Source: Mermis nigrescens | Taxonomy: Eukaryota > Nematoda > Enoplea > Mermithida > Mermithidae | Assembly (NCBI GenBank): GCA_036768485.1 | Contig: JAVLUZ010000656.1 | Location: 299,923 to 363,922, forward strand | Direction of reading: 5' to 3' | Length of the DNA stretch: 64,000 nucleotides | Part shown: one piece after another, positions 1-12,540 of the stretch | Position numbering within the stretch: the first letter of the stretch is position 1 | Layout of the letters: each line of letters opens with the position of its first letter | Notes under the pieces: model-generated | Databases searched by the model: none | Told to the model about the DNA's origin: nothing | Seen by the model: the letters and a program-made list of their open reading frames with translations, nothing else | Program-made: the position numbers and the translations under genes

Positions 1-3000
1 CCCGATGCGCAACGGGTGAATAAACATAACAGAAAGGTGCATTGACGGAATCAGATCGAGTAATTCAAAAAAATCGAATACAAAACAATCATAGTTCTAA
101 CTGATACATAAAGAATAATCAAAATGAACGTAAAATGCAAATGTTAGTAAGCGTTCAAATGTTGCTCAGCGTTTTTTCACCCGAATCATCAAATATTTCC
201 GTCGTCACGCATATAATTGATCAATTAATTCATTAATGCTTATCGGAAAAAGAAATAAAACTTGATTTCTGATTTATTGAACGTGCTGTAACAGGAGTTG
301 ACCATCCGCTTGCCCCAAGACTCGAAATTTATGACCCGAGATTGACCTAGCTGTCAACGCATCACTTGTGTTGGCTATGTTTTGATTTATTTCTGAATCG
401 TATTTGTGAAAAAACTGTTAAACGATGAAGTTAGAGAGCCGATCACCTGCGTTTGCCAGCGCTTCCTCTTTTGTCGTTTTTTGCACGAGAATCGAATTGT
501 TCATAAAGTCAATCAATCCATGAAACAAAAAATGATCGGATCGGTCGATTTCATTTCGTCATCGATTTTCTAAGGTATCTGGTCTCGGGACCGAATGAAA
601 GCATTAATCGATCGATCGATGTGTTTAATAATAAAAAAGATACATTATGACAGATACATAGTATTAAACATTACATCAACGTATTCAGATATGTTTATAG
701 TTGGAATTTTGTTCGATTTATACGTCATTTGTGTGAAAAAATCAGCTATTTGTTCAAGTTCTTTGAACGCCTATTGTTCTGGCGTAAATGAAACGCTTGC
801 ATAGGCTAATGGGAAATACTTTTCGAATCACTTTTAATTGATATTTTAGCATGTATACAAATCCTACTGATTTCATAACTAATTTCGGAAGGTTCATATG
901 CGCTAAATTCGTAAGTGAATCCAGGCTACATAGCTTTATTGGTGGATGAGACATTTTTAACGAAAGGGAAAAATAAAGCGATCCAAGTTTTTTATCTTTA
1001 TTCATTTTTAATTTATGGTTTGGTATCTGTAATTAAAATAAAATTCAAATATAAGCATTAGAGTGTTTTACATAACCCAAGATTGCATAAATAACTAAGA
1101 ATACAGCGAGAGCTATGCGTAAAATTATGCTGAAATTAAGGCTAAAAATCGCCTGCGCTGATGTCAACATTTGTTTGCTTGGGCATTTTCTGAATACATT
1201 AATTTATGACTGGTAAAAGTTTCAAATTTGGATAAATATGTGCGATATATTGTCTTTTGCTCGGGTATTATAATCATTAATTTTACTTTCGGGTTAATTA
1301 ATCGTTAGTCTCGAATACATCTTAAAAATTTCAGTTTGGCGAATTCGCTATTGAAGTATTTATGCATATGTTTGACAAATTTTTATTTTCTCTCGTTTTT
1401 TTACTGTCTTTGCTTATTGTTCAACGAGTTCGCGCCTAATACGCATTTTCTTATTCTAAGTCGATTTTGCAGCTAATCTGTCAAATAAGGTTTGTTAGAA
1501 AAAGTAGAGTAATAAATCTATTTATCCTAGTTTTACGCACTAAAATTTTCATGATTAATCGAAGAATTTGAAATAAGCTGCGAATGACTAAAGAAACTTG
1601 TAATGCAAGCAATCCATCAAAGTATATTCTGACTAAATAATCCACTTCTAGAAGTAATGAAAATCCTAGATATTTGCTATACAAAAAATAAAAAAACCGT
1701 TAATTTTAAAAAATTATACAATAATGGATATATTAGCATTTGAGTGTACTTAATTGAATTTTTAACCTTGTACGTGTATATTCATTCCTACTTCTGTCAC
1801 TTTTTAGAAAACGTTTTTTGTTTTTTATTCAATCTTTCTTTTTTGAATTCTTTTATTTACTCTACATATTTTATATACAATTAAGATTATCATCTTTCAA
1901 TAGATTCTTATAATTAGAACTGATTAATTTATTAATTAAACCACTGTTGTACTTCACATTAAAACGTACGAATACATTACGCATTCATATTCTCCTATCG
2001 TCATCAGTTATCCAGTTTATCGTTTCATATAATTTCTCAGTAAAACAGCTTTTGATTAAGGGGGAGCTAACTAAATTAATAACATTTGCGGACTAATAAA
2101 TCGAACAACTCTGATAAAAGTTTTAATTACTTAATTGATATAATAATGCAGTATATACAATGATGTAATTGCCATTCAAACCATTAAACATTAATGAAAT
2201 TTCGCAAATACGAATACATACAGATGGAATAAACTTTGAAATAATAAATAATAATAAAAAAATTATTCAATAAATTAATTATAATTAATTAACGACAAAA
2301 TCTGATAATTTCGTAATGATTCGCGCTGCAATAATGCGTTGATTAATAAAATACTTGAAAACTAGAACAATTTATTGAAGTTATGAAGTATAGATGCTTC
2401 AAAAAAGTTATTAAAATTCAATTTAAAATATTTAAATTTTTAGATTCTAAAATAGTATTTTACGAAGTGCTATGAGGACTAAAATAATTTAATATTATAT
2501 ATCAATGGGCTCACACATAATTAATCAGACATTTTTCATTAAATTTGAAGATGAATTGACTTAAAATTACTTTTTTTCAGTACGTAACACTGTAATAAAA
2601 AATACTAAAAAATAAGGGATTAATAATATTTATATAAATATTTTTATAATTTCATTCAATTTTCAAAAATATTCATTTAGTTCGTAAGTCTAATTTTTAA
2701 TTTCTGTAACCGTTGTCATCAGCTGAAATACTAAATTACAAGTTTTTATTCAGTAAAATATTTTGATAATAAATAATCTAATAATTTTCACTTCATTCCA
2801 TTTATTCCTAATTTTCGATTAATTAATCGTCAATCCCATTTATTCAATTATTAAATTGTTAGTCTAATAAAACGTAAATAATTTATTTTTCCGACTGAAG
2901 CCGCAAAGTTGAGAATTGATTTTGTCTCTATGAAGATCACTCATTATCAGTAGTGATTCAAATCTTGACCGGTTGAAAGATTTCCGATCTAGACCAGATG

Positions 3001-3061
3001 TGTTCTTGGGGTGTGGACGGGTTTAACCTTCCAGAATGGCAACTGACCCCCGCCAAATAGC
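1..3061. other. Gene-free AT-rich DNA
   Basis: I see no coding signal on either strand. The short open frames are AT-driven and have no recognisable motif, no signal peptide with a matching donor, and no similarity to other parts of the window. From about 1700 to 2900 the sequence is extremely AT-rich with runs of TTAATTAAT-type words. Confidence 0.6.
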
Positions 3062-3316
3062 TGCGACCTTCCCCAGCATTATTGATTTTTTTTGTAAAAG
3101 TTGGTAAAAGTTGTTTAACGTGTACCTTTTTAAGCGTTTTGAGCCCATTTTGGCTAGAAAATCACATATTTTTGGCGCTTCGCGCCATACATACATTTTT
3201 GATCATATTTTGTTCAATTTACTCATTTGTTTCGGATTTTTTAGAAATTTTTTTTACATTCTTATGTTCTAGAAAGAACGAGCATCGTCCGAAACGTCAA
3301 AAAACAGTGTTTTCGA
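3062..3316 (+). repeat. Repeat family C, left part (split by a foldback)
   Basis: This stretch matches 23515-23890, 41573-41707 plus 41985-42180, 45925-46160 and, reversed, 26495-26765 and 19119-19320. It carries the GGCGCTTCGCGCC palindrome and the AGAACGAGCATCGTCC-like block. The repeat resumes at 4736 (AGCCAAAAAGGCAC), so it was interrupted by the element at 3317-4727. The open frame across it is not a gene. Confidence 0.7.
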
Positions 3317-4727
3317 GGTCCCGTCTCGCTAGACCCACCGTCCCGCTTGACCCACCGTCCCGCTTGACCCACCGTCCCGCTAGACCCACCGTCCCACTTA
3401 CCCACCGTCCCGCTAGACCCACCGTCCCACTAGACCCACTTTTTCGTCCCGCTGGACCCACTGGAAGTCTCGCTAAACCCCTCACGTGCATAATGAGGTG
3501 TCCCGCTAGACCCACCGTTTTGCGACCGTCCCGCTAGACACACCAGGGAAGAAAATTATGTAGGTTTATAAGCAAAAACAGAAACGCTTGCAAAATGTAT
3601 CCATTCAAGTATACATGTTCAGTCTAAGATATAAATAATAAATTAAAAAATAATTACATTTAATTAACCACCTAATCAATTAAATTTGATTAATAAATAA
3701 GTTTTGTATATTATTGCATGAAATTGTGTACACTTTTGCATTTGTGCATTAGATCATAAACGTTTAATAGTGTAAAGACAATAATTTAGGTTCTACCCTT
3801 TTCTTCAAAATAAAAACCTAAAAAACGCCTGAATAGCTATTGTTTTTGCAGCTACTCCTACTGTAGTCTGTTTCACATAACTTCGTGCATAAATTTTAGG
3901 AATTTTCATCGACAGTAGGCCGAGGGTTACGATAATTATATATCATATCAATGCTATAATTGCAACCTGTTACCTTATTGTGGGAGATAGTTTAAAATTT
4001 ATGACCGAGGTTGTGTGAAACGGACTATAGTATCAGCCAGTTCACAAGCGCACGTAGGGTTGGAGATGTATGTGGAATAACAGAAGAGTGAAGTAGAAAA
4101 AGCCCGTTTGGCTTAAAAAGCTCCGACTAGCCCATTTCAGGTTCAACTCTTCTCTCCAATTAATTATAATCTTTTAATGTTTTAATTAGAAAAATACGTA
4201 CTTCGCTATTTTAAATCACTGCAAACTTTGATTTTATTCACATGTTCCAGAATTACGTGGATTATTTGACGCATTTGCTGCACTGAAAATATTATAGCGT
4301 GCCGAAAAATAGGCAATAATCTTCGATATGATAAAAGTTGCTGATTTTTAATGTACCTACCGACTTGTCATATTCGAATGAAGTACCTTTGGTAATTATA
4401 TACAATTGCACATTCATAAATACAAACTAAGCACTTTGTTTTTAAATTAATGATTGCAAAAAATTTTTTTGCAGAATCCACTTAAGCATCTTGATAACTA
4501 TTTTTCATTTCACATGTAAAATGTATGTCTTCATTTTTTCGGGTGGGTCTTCCGAGACAGTGGGACTAGCGGGACGGTCGAAAAATGGTGGGTCTAGTGG
4601 GACACCTCATTATGCACATGGTGGGTCTAGCGAGACTTCCGGTGGGTCTAGCGGGACGAAAAAGTGGGACGGTGGGTCTAGTGGGACGGTGGGTCTAGCG
4701 GGACGGTGGGTCAAGCGGGTCACAATC
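3317..4727. mobile_element. Foldback element with minisatellite-like arms, 8-bp target duplication
   Basis: The two arms, 3317-3545 and about 4540-4727, are inverted copies of a series of units like GGTGGGTCTAGCGGGAC. Both also contain the same variant block around CACCTCATTATGCAC. The element is flanked on both sides by the identical 8-mer GTTTTCGA (3309-3316 and 4728-4735), and repeat C is continuous once the element and one 8-mer are removed. No transposase frame is visible, so it is non-autonomous. An 8-bp duplication fits hAT-type integration. The superfamily is my inference. Confidence 0.8.
3861..4030. mobile_element. 170-bp miniature inverted-repeat element, TA target
   Basis: The ends are inverted copies (CTGTAGTCTGTTTCACATAA and, reversed, CTATAGTCCGTTTCACACAA) and are flanked by TA (3859-3860 and 4031-4032). 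A shorter relative lies at 52828-52947, sharing the block GGTTACGATAATTATATATC. A solo end is visible at about 15667. It is nested in the foldback at 3317-4727. Confidence 0.7.
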
Positions 4728-4830
4728 GTTTTCGAAGTGTACCTATTGTTTTTTAGCCAAAAAGGCACTTTTATAAACAAATTTTGGTTTGAACCCTTCC
4801 TACAGAATTCTCATGCTGTACATGTGTGAT

Positions 4831-5794
4831 CCTAACTTGGACGGGCAACCAATTGTAAATTAGGGATCCTTCTGACATCAACCAAGCTTTTTTGGGTCAA
4901 AGTGTAGAGTATTTATAAGATCACACTCTTCGCTGACCCTTTGCTTGCCGTAAAAATTAGGTTTCGAAATACTGAATTTGTCAACGACGTAAATTTCGTT
5001 ATTCGTCCCGAAGCCATGAATTTACGAAAGGCCTACAATCTGGATACGCGCTTCCTTTGAATTAGGGTTAGAGGTTAGCAATTGCGAAAAAAATAACCTT
5101 ATCAAGCTTTCGATCTAGATTCTTTACATATTCAAAGTCGTATGATACCCGGAAACTCCGAAAAGCAAAACAAAATGTGAAGCAAGGTAGAATTCAATGA
5201 CGTGACCAAATTCAAAACTTACCAAAAAATTTATGTAAAAGATTGCACATTGAAACAATAGAAAATGATAGATAACTTCCAGTTACTCCGACTTAAAATT
5301 TAAAAAAAAACAAAAAGTATTTCTCTGATTTTGTAAAAAAGTCTTCGCGATGCAAAATGCAAATCGAAACAAACATAAATCTTGTTTCATCCCCGAATAC
5401 TCAGATATTTTACCCCTCACTTTTGACAAAAGCGTTTGTTTTTAAGTCTTTTTTGCATTTTTTGCTGTTTTTTGGCCAAAAAATGAAATCCAACTTTTTC
5501 ATCCTCAAAATGGCCAACTACTTCCCTCTCTGAATTTCGAGCCGTGTTTTATGAATATGTTATAAGAAATGAGCGCTTCTACTCGCTGTTAGGTTGTCGT
5601 TATGTAATATTTTCATTTTGCTAGAATTTTAGTTAATCTAATTGATACTTTTGATGCTTGAATAAATCGTGCCTAATAATGCAATGTACAGGAAGTTTCA
5701 GCAAGGATAGATGAAAATAGATAGCTTCGTACAAGATCGCTTCAAATTTGTCCCAGAACTGCGCGATGGCTAAAAACACTTAAAACTACTATTT
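4831..5794. other. No gene seen
   Basis: Unique-looking AT-rich sequence between repeat C and the TAA array. No coding frame, RNA gene or clear repeat recognised. Confidence 0.5.
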
Positions 5795-5874
5795 TGCCGA
5801 ATAATAATGATAATATTAATAATAATAATGATAATATTAATAATAATAATATTAATAATAATAATAATAATTAT

Positions 5875-5914
<40 letters not shown>

Positions 5915-6010
5915 GTAATAATAATTATAACAATAATAATAATTATTATAATTATAATAGTAATCATAATAATAATATTAATAATAACAATAATAACTAT
6001 AATAATATTA

Positions 6011-6097
<87 letters not shown>

Positions 6098-6165
6098 TAT
6101 AATCATCATCATCATCATCATATTAATAATAATATTAATAATGATAATTTTAATAATAATAATAA

Positions 6166-6210
<45 letters not shown>

Positions 6211-6277
6211 TAATAATAATAATAATAAAAATATTAAAAATAAAAATAATAATAATAATAATAATAGTAATAATAAC

Positions 6278-6376
<99 letters not shown>

Positions 6377-6418
6377 TTAATAATAATAAAAAGAATAATA
6401 ATAAGGAGAATAATTATA

Positions 6419-6500
<82 letters not shown>

Positions 6501-6590
6501 TTAATATCAATAATAATAATATTAATTATTATTATTTCTAATTAATATTTTTATTATTATTATTATTATTATCATTATAAAAATAATAAA
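5795..6590. repeat. Long interrupted TAA trinucleotide array
   Basis: About 0.8 kb of AAT/TAA triplets with scattered substitutions (GAT, AAC, AAAA) and a short ATC run near 6103-6120. All poly-Asn, poly-Ile and poly-Leu frames here are artefacts of the array. Confidence 0.95.
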
Positions 6591-6594
6591 AAGC

Positions 6595-6718
6595 TTGGAG
6601 CTCGGACTCTAAGCTCGAGCTTAGAGTCCGATGTCGCGATCAACTGAGCTCGAGCTTAAGCTGGAGCTTAAGTCAGAGGTATTACGATGATCGCGAGGTC
6701 GAGATTAAGCTCGAGTAT
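6595..6718. repeat. Cluster of AGCTCGAGCTTA palindromes
   Basis: A block unlike its surroundings, dense in AGCTCGAG/GAGCTTAAGCT words. It includes a perfect 30-bp palindrome at 6602-6631 whose centre is AAGCTCGAGCTT. It sits exactly between the TAA array and a family A element. Confidence 0.75.
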
Positions 6719-6726
6719 TACAACCG

Positions 6727-6987
6727 GCTACACCTGGGCGTGGTAGGGTTTGGGGTATGCACCCGCCGAGAAACCAGAATAACCTTCCCCCAAGAAGCCG
6801 AAATACCCCCTCAGAATTCAATTTCTGACGTATTTTTGTTTCTGTCGCAATTTTTTGATGCCAATGGATAGTGCTCGATGACAAACGTTGAAAATTGGTG
6901 TTTTTTAGCCATACTACAATTTTTAAAGCCATTTCTTAACATTTGAAAAACCTTGCAACCCCAGAATTTTGTGCTGCCCACCTGCAC
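6727..6987 (+). mobile_element. Family A hAT-like miniature element
   Basis: Diagnostic blocks in order are CACCTGGGCGTGG, GTATGCACCC, an AGAATTCAATTT tract, GATGCCAATGGATAGTGCTC and GTGCTGCCCACCTG. Target duplication is not clear for this copy. Other copies are at 10328, 21027, 24996, 25371, 31574, 33441, 41708 and 45002. Confidence 0.75.
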
Positions 6988-6989
6988 TT

Positions 6990-8620
6990 TTAGAAAAACA
7001 CGATTTATCTGCTAGTTTGATTTTTGACTTATGACCTCTGGTATTATGTTTCTGTTTTTCATTATTTCTTCCAATTTATTTTATTTGCATTGCCGTTTCT
7101 GAGTAAGAAACCGACTTAGAAAATTAGCGTGAAAATGTATGCAAAGAAATTCTCGGAAAAGTTGCAAAATAAAAGCCATAGCTTGATCACTAGAGGAGCA
7201 TTATTAATTGATTTGTTTTTGTACTTATTTTTTCTTTGCATTAGTTTCTTTTTTATAAATTTTTTATGTGTTAGCTTTGATTTTATGAATTCATTTTATT
7301 ATTAGTGGTATAATGCGGAACAGAAATGAGGATAATGAACAAGTCTAAAGGTTGTGTCTTTTGCTATAATTTTATACTTTTCACTTTTAACGTCATAATT
7401 CCAAATCGACGCGTCATGCAAAAAGCTTATAAGGTACTTTTTGTAGAAAAAAATGGTTATACCTACAACTATATTTTATTATTTTTTTAGTTTATTCTTA
7501 TTATACAATTAATATGTTCATATTTGAGTTTATTGTCTGTATATTTTATATTTATGTCATAATTGTATATGCGGGTAAAGTTGAGTCCCTTTGTCAATGT
7601 TTTATGATTCAAAATGCCAGTTTTTTGAAAAATAAAATTAATTAAAACATATTTTTTGAAGGCTGGGGGTGATTGCTTCAATAATTGAATTTTCCTATCC
7701 AACGATGCTCTGTCTATCTAGAGTCTATTGAATCTGTCAATCCCGAAATCGAAATCTAATGCTAAAAAAGTGATATTTTGTACAATTTCTATCGAAGAAA
7801 TTGAAAAATCTACTGGTCGTAGATTTTATGCTACTGCAACTGGTAGCATAACGAGCCTTCTGAATTAAAGAAGGGGACGAAAATTTTGAACTTGCTCATC
7901 TCAACAACCTCGTGTAGATAGGCAAAAATAATGATGTTTTTGAGCTTTCCTTCGCGAAATCCTCACATTGAAGAAAATAAAATATTCAAAAGTTCAAGTT
8001 GATTTCAACTATATTTAACAAACATGTTGTATTTTGGGCTTATTTTTTCTCGAATAGAAATGTGTGCTAAAACCTATTCTAGCGGTCCATCAGATTCGTT
8101 TTAATAATTTTCACTTTTTCTATTGAAGGTACCCTTATCTGAAGTACTCGTACTTCCAAAATATGACTAGTCCCCTCCCCTATTCTCTACAGCTATGCCC
8201 TCAACTGTAACAACTTTTTCTCGGAATTCGGTCTACAAGTGTACCCCTGGAACCAAAAACCTGATTCAGAACCAGCAAAATTTCCTTTCTTGTTCAAAAT
8301 TCTTCTTTTTTTACGATATTTTATTGCCAACAGAAAGAGTGGATTCAATATGAAAGTAGGAAAGGGGTTTTTTCTGCCCCTCGTCGATAACGCGTTCTTT
8401 GTGGCAGCCGAAAATTTATGAAATTCGTTTTATACAAGGGAATGCCCGGTAAAGTATTTGTACGATATTGATTCTTTAAAAAGTTTCATCACCGATGTTC
8501 CCTAACACGTAAGTGGCAATATTTAGAGAAATTTCAACAAAAATTTAAAAAAAGTTTACGGCGTTATTGATATAGTCTGTAAATATGCAAATTTTTTTTT
8601 GTTTTGAGTGATGAAGATAA
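6990..8620. other. No gene seen
   Basis: AT-rich sequence. I find no coding exon with a recognisable motif. Downstream of the SC8 last exon on the minus strand, 8200-8620 would be its 3' flank. Confidence 0.5.
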
Positions 8621-8625
8621 TATAA

Positions 8626-8908
8626 TCAGTCAAAATCAGATCGTTGGCATCTTGGCTGCATAGGACATTCGGTATCGCTGGTCCTCAAAGGACAATCTTG
8701 GTCGTAATTGGTTGCAACTTTGAATTCGACGATGGGACACGGACTGGTGGCCGAAAAGATTAAAGTCGATTCTTTGGCTATGTCGTGGAAGCAGATCATT
8801 TCGAACGGATTGACGTACGATGATTTCATTCTCTGACCCCGGCAGCTTGTCAGCGTTATCGTTAAGCTCATCGATCGCTTATTATCCACGCACACGTGTC
8901 CACATTCT
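8626..8908 (-). CDS. SC8 family secreted 8-cysteine protein, last exon (gene 1)
   Basis: Unrecognised small secreted protein, function unknown. On the minus strand an acceptor AG (8910-8909) opens a 283-bp exon in phase 2, reading ECGHVCVDNKRSMS and ending with TGA at 8626-8628. It has eight cysteines with intervals 3, 15, 16, 17, 14, 8 and 5. It is close to the exon at 24660-24942: same 283-bp length, both with the run MKSSYVNPFEM and with FSATSPCPI. A signal-peptide exon should lie at higher coordinates, but I could not find a convincing one between 8.9 and 17 kb. No in-frame stop or frameshift is visible. The alternating hydrophobic pattern between cysteines suggests a beta-rich disulfide-bonded domain. 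That is inference. Coding status is supported mainly by conserved frame and cysteines among copies. Confidence 0.75.
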
Positions 8909-8952
8909 CTAAACATTTATAGAGGCACTTGGTTGACCTTTTACAATTTATT

Positions 8953-9165
8953 AGGCCCCAAGGGGCGTGGGAGAGTGACTAAAGGGGTTTGAACCACTAT
9001 ACCGGCAGCGACCGAATTCTGGAGGGGGATCTGGTGGGAGCAAAATTGCCGAAAATAATACAAAAAATTCAATTCTGGGATCTATCGATTTCGGGGAGGT
9101 CCACCAGATTTTCAGAGGGTCCAGATCCTCCACGCCTATGTGTGGTTTAAACCACACATGGTATG
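8953..9165. repeat. Repeat family B copy
   Basis: Contains CTATCGATTTCGGGGAGGTC, the AGCGACCGAATTCTGG block and the CCACGCCTATGTGTGGTTT end. Related copies are near 9280-9420, 18880-19080, 25755-25930, 28430-28600, 29600-29905, 31340-31560 and 40345-40455. Confidence 0.6.
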
Positions 9166-9279
9166 CATTGAAGTTTATTTAGTATTCATATTTATATTTA
9201 TTTATATTTATTTGTATTCATGTTTCTATTTTTATTTATATTTAATTCGATATTTTTATGCCATACGATAATGTAATCG

Positions 9280-9425
9280 AGTTCTGGAATCCGGTGGGAC
9301 AGAATAATCGCTAAAAATATATTCAAAAATTCAATTTCGGGGTTCTATTGCATTCAAAGATTTTTCCGATTCTCGGACACAGAGGCGCTGGGGTTAAAAT
9401 AAAGAATCGCGGTTTAGACTCGCAC
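9280..9425. repeat. Repeat family B, second partial copy
   Basis: Diverged copy with ATCGAGTTCTGG, a run of CAATTTCGGGGTTCTATTG and a pyrimidine-rich end. Separated from the first copy by TTTATATTTATTT low-complexity sequence (about 9175-9250). Confidence 0.45.
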
Positions 9426-9429
9426 ACTA

Positions 9430-10320
9430 CCAAAAATTTCTGATGTTTTTTCTGCAATTTTCCGCGCTTTCGTTCTTTCAGACTAGATCCCAAGATTTAG
9501 ATGCTGCTTACGCATGGAAGGACAAGCCTAGGCCTATATTCCGAAATTTATCAGTGGAAGTGGACAAAATTTTTGAAATCTCAAGTCCTGATTGACCGTA
9601 CTTTGAGAGAGGAGACGGAAATGATCTTATTTTTGAGCGCATTTCTTAAAATATCGCAAGGTAATCAGTCACGTTTCAATCACATACAAAGCAAGAGTCG
9701 CTTAAAATTGCAATACGCGAACGATTATTCAACACTGATTTACTTGAATATTTTATGTTTCCCTGTTCTTCCTTTTTTCTTTTTCTTTTTGTCATTTGAT
9801 GACCGCCAAATGCGTCATTTTGCAAATAAGTAATACAGACAATTTATAATTCCGCACGAAACGTCTGAAAATTTCCACACGTTTCCTACGTCTTGGGACA
9901 TAAAACTGAAGCTTTTTAAGCACGAAGTTTCTTATAGGCCACAAACATGCAGAAATGTATATTCGTACTTTCGCTGGTAAATTATTCGAATGACTCTTGG
10001 GCAAAAATTACTCGTAGGTCTAAAATTTCGAGACTCCTGCCCCTTTAGAGCTATTACAGATCAACATGTAAATGTGCCTAAAATTTTGCATTACTCGAGC
10101 GGTGGCAAAATGCAGAGGGTTTATGAGAAGGTCAAAAATATGTTCATGGTCCATAACTTTAATGACAGAACAAAACAGCATCATGCTCTGACAAGTATTA
10201 TAGCGATCTATCTATGTTAGTAAAAAATTACGGGAAAATGATAAAATTTCTAATGCTAAATTCTGGGAGCGGCCGATGTTACTAGAATGCAAACTGTTCG
10301 AAGACAGTATTCAATTCTAA
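9430..10320. other. No gene seen
   Basis: Mixed-composition DNA. Open frames up to 110 codons occur at 9501-9833, but they carry no motif, signal sequence or similarity to other loci here, so I do not call a gene. Confidence 0.4.
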
Positions 10321-10327
10321 CGTCTAC

Positions 10328-10587
10328 TGGTGAGCACACGTGAGCGTGGAGGGGGAGGGTGTGGGGGTATGCACCCCCAGAATACTCCCCAGAAACCGAA
10401 ATACTACCAGCAGAATTCAATTTTTGAAATTTGTTTGCGCTTTTCTTTGCAATTTTTTGATGCAAATGAATGGTGCTCGATGAGAAACGTTAAAAACTAG
10501 TTTTTAAGCCATATCACGATTTTTAAGACTATTTTCAGACCTTTGAAATTGCACCCCCGAAAAAATATTTTGGTGCTACCCACCTAT
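10328..10587 (+). mobile_element. Family A hAT-like miniature element
   Basis: Runs from CACACGTGAGCGTGG to GGTGCTACCCACCTATG, with the internal GGTGCTCGATGAGAAACG block. Flanks do not give a clear target duplication. Confidence 0.7.
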
Positions 10588-11055
10588 GGTTGTGGGTCTA
10601 AAAAATCGCGAAACTCGCGAGGAAGCGTAAAAATGATATTATCTGAATTCCCTGATTTCACGCACGCACGGCCAAGCATTATGCAATAAAGTACTGTAAT
10701 GTGATTTCTAAAGAATTCAGGTTTGTTTATCTGATAAGTTGTTTGCTCTACCTATCTATGTATATTTTCACGAGCTCAATATCGAAAAAAATCTCTCTTG
10801 TACTGCTCGAATTAAGTTCGAAGCATTTTTTAACCAAGAAAAAGCGCGAAATAATCGGTTTCTGCATAGAACAATTTAAAGGAAGTTTTCGTTCTTTCGC
10901 ATTTCCCGAAATCAATGTTGTCCTTTTTCCAGTTTCAGGAACTTCTGCAGCCATGCACGTCAGCGGGATTGGGTTCTTCAGGGTATAAAAAGTTTAAAAG
11001 GTCAAAAAGGTGTCGACAGATTTATATTAGGTGCAAAAAATACTTCTGAGACTTC

Positions 11056-11229
11056 CAGGGGCGGATTTAGGGGGGGGGCGGGGGAGGGCGGCCGCCCCTA
11101 TTGGCCCAAAAAGTGCGAAAAATTAAGCATTTTTGAGCGATTTTTTGCGATTTTCGGGTTAAAACGGCTAATTTTTTCGCCCAAGTCAGGGTTCCGCCCC
11201 CCCTTAGGAAAATCCTAGATCCGCCACTG
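11056..11229. mobile_element. 174-bp hAT miniature element with perfect 8-bp duplication
   Basis: Ends are CAGGGGCGGATTTAG and, reversed, CAGTGGCGGATCTAGGATTT. Perfect target duplication GAGACTTC at 11048-11055 and 11230-11237. A sister copy lies at 39128-39306. It is non-autonomous: no frame spans it. The CAG ends with 8-bp duplication are typical of hAT elements. Confidence 0.9.
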
Positions 11230-11889
11230 GAGACTTCTTATATCGAGCTATTGGCATCAAAAAAAATTGCGAAGAAGCTAAAGAACGTGAAAATTTAATT
11301 TTTGGTAGTTTTCTCGGTGATGTTTTAGTTCCTTGAGAGTTCGGCCGAATCCTGACACCCTTGCATGCCTAGAGTTATACGAAAAATGGTACACATTTTC
11401 CGAAAATTTTTACAGATTTTATTGAATTGTTACAAATTTTTTTATAATTTTATAGTGTCTCCTCAATAGGAATAATTCGTTGATATAGAAATTTAATTTA
11501 AAAGAAGCGTCTCACTCTGCGCTGTCCTTATTCCTGTAGAGACTTTTTGCCAAGCTTAGTGCTGATAGGGCTAAGAAAATTATTGGAATAATAAGCATGG
11601 TCGTACATAAAACAAGCCACCAACTTGATCAAAAACTATTGCGTGGAAAAGCTCACTATTGTGATCACTTTATGCAGTCAATTACTATTATTTTCCAGTT
11701 CCCTAGAGCAGCACGGGCTGTTTCGATTTGAAAGTCAATTATACAAATAGATAAAAACCAGTCATTCGTGAAATGTTTTCTAAAAACAGTACATTCCAAC
11801 CAATGAGTTGAATAAATTGACAAAGCTTTCATCCTAAGAGCCTACCGTAATCTGCAGTGGGTATTTTAGATTTCCGGGAATCTAAACTA

Positions 11890-12075
11890 ATGATGTAAAA
11901 GATTCAGATTTTTACCCAGATCCAGATCCAGATAAAGATCGGGTTCCGATTATCTGGCAGATCCAGATTCTAATCAGATGACCAGATCAGAAAATAACCA
12001 GATCCAGATCTAGATCGTTTTACAAGATCAAAATCTAAAAAGATCCAGATACAGATTCAGATCCGGATAAAAATA
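11890..12075 (+). repeat. CCAGATC-rich dispersed repeat, copy 1
   Basis: Built of CCAGATCCAGATAAAGATC words. A second copy at 14630-14800 shares AAAGATCGGGTTC and ATCTGGCAGATCC. Copy 1 begins with TGATGTAAAAGAT and copy 2 ends with ATCCTTTACATCA, so the intact unit probably had inverted ends. Confidence 0.65.
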
Positions 12076-12540
12076 TTTTTTGTGCAGCAATTTGTATTGC
12101 TAAAAGGAGGGCGTAAAGCGCCCGAGCCCACATGGATTGGGGGATATCGGGTGGCGGGACTAATATATGAGCCCCTAGGGGGATCTGGGGCAGAGCCGAG
12201 TAAAATTTGCATATTAGAGCTTTTACATAAAAATGATATCAGTAAAAATTATCTAAAAAGTAAAAACTCACAAGTTTGGACTTTTACCAATGGGCACGAG
12301 TCAACCAAAAGACAGTGTAGTCTGCTTTTTACAAAAACGACATTAATCCGAATTACGAATGCAATTTTTTAAAACACTGCTGCTAAAATTATAATCGCTC
12401 ATGGATAATTATCGTACCGTTTGAAAGTTCCTTTCTGTCTCACAGACATCAACAACATTTTTATTCAACAAATAATTCAAATTTCAATAAAATGTTGGTT
12501 CATTTTCGACAAGGTAATATTTTTTAAATTGGTATCTTTC

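Noticed and set aside
3082..3537. A 151-codon frame rich in Arg-Pro-Thr repeats and its opposite-strand partner
   Set aside because: It spans repeat C and the minisatellite-like arm of a foldback. The open frame follows from a 17-bp repeat without stops.
4491..4829. A 112-codon Gly-Ser-rich frame
   Set aside because: Same minisatellite in the opposite arm; it reads through the element's boundary into repeat C.
5770..6510. Poly-Asn, poly-Ile and poly-Leu frames (also at 14930-15603 and 53813-54235)
   Set aside because: Direct translation of TAA/ATT arrays.
5795..6590. CRISPR array or bacterial features
   Set aside because: Repeats are trinucleotide microsatellites without spacers. Introns, transposon types and composition point to a eukaryote.
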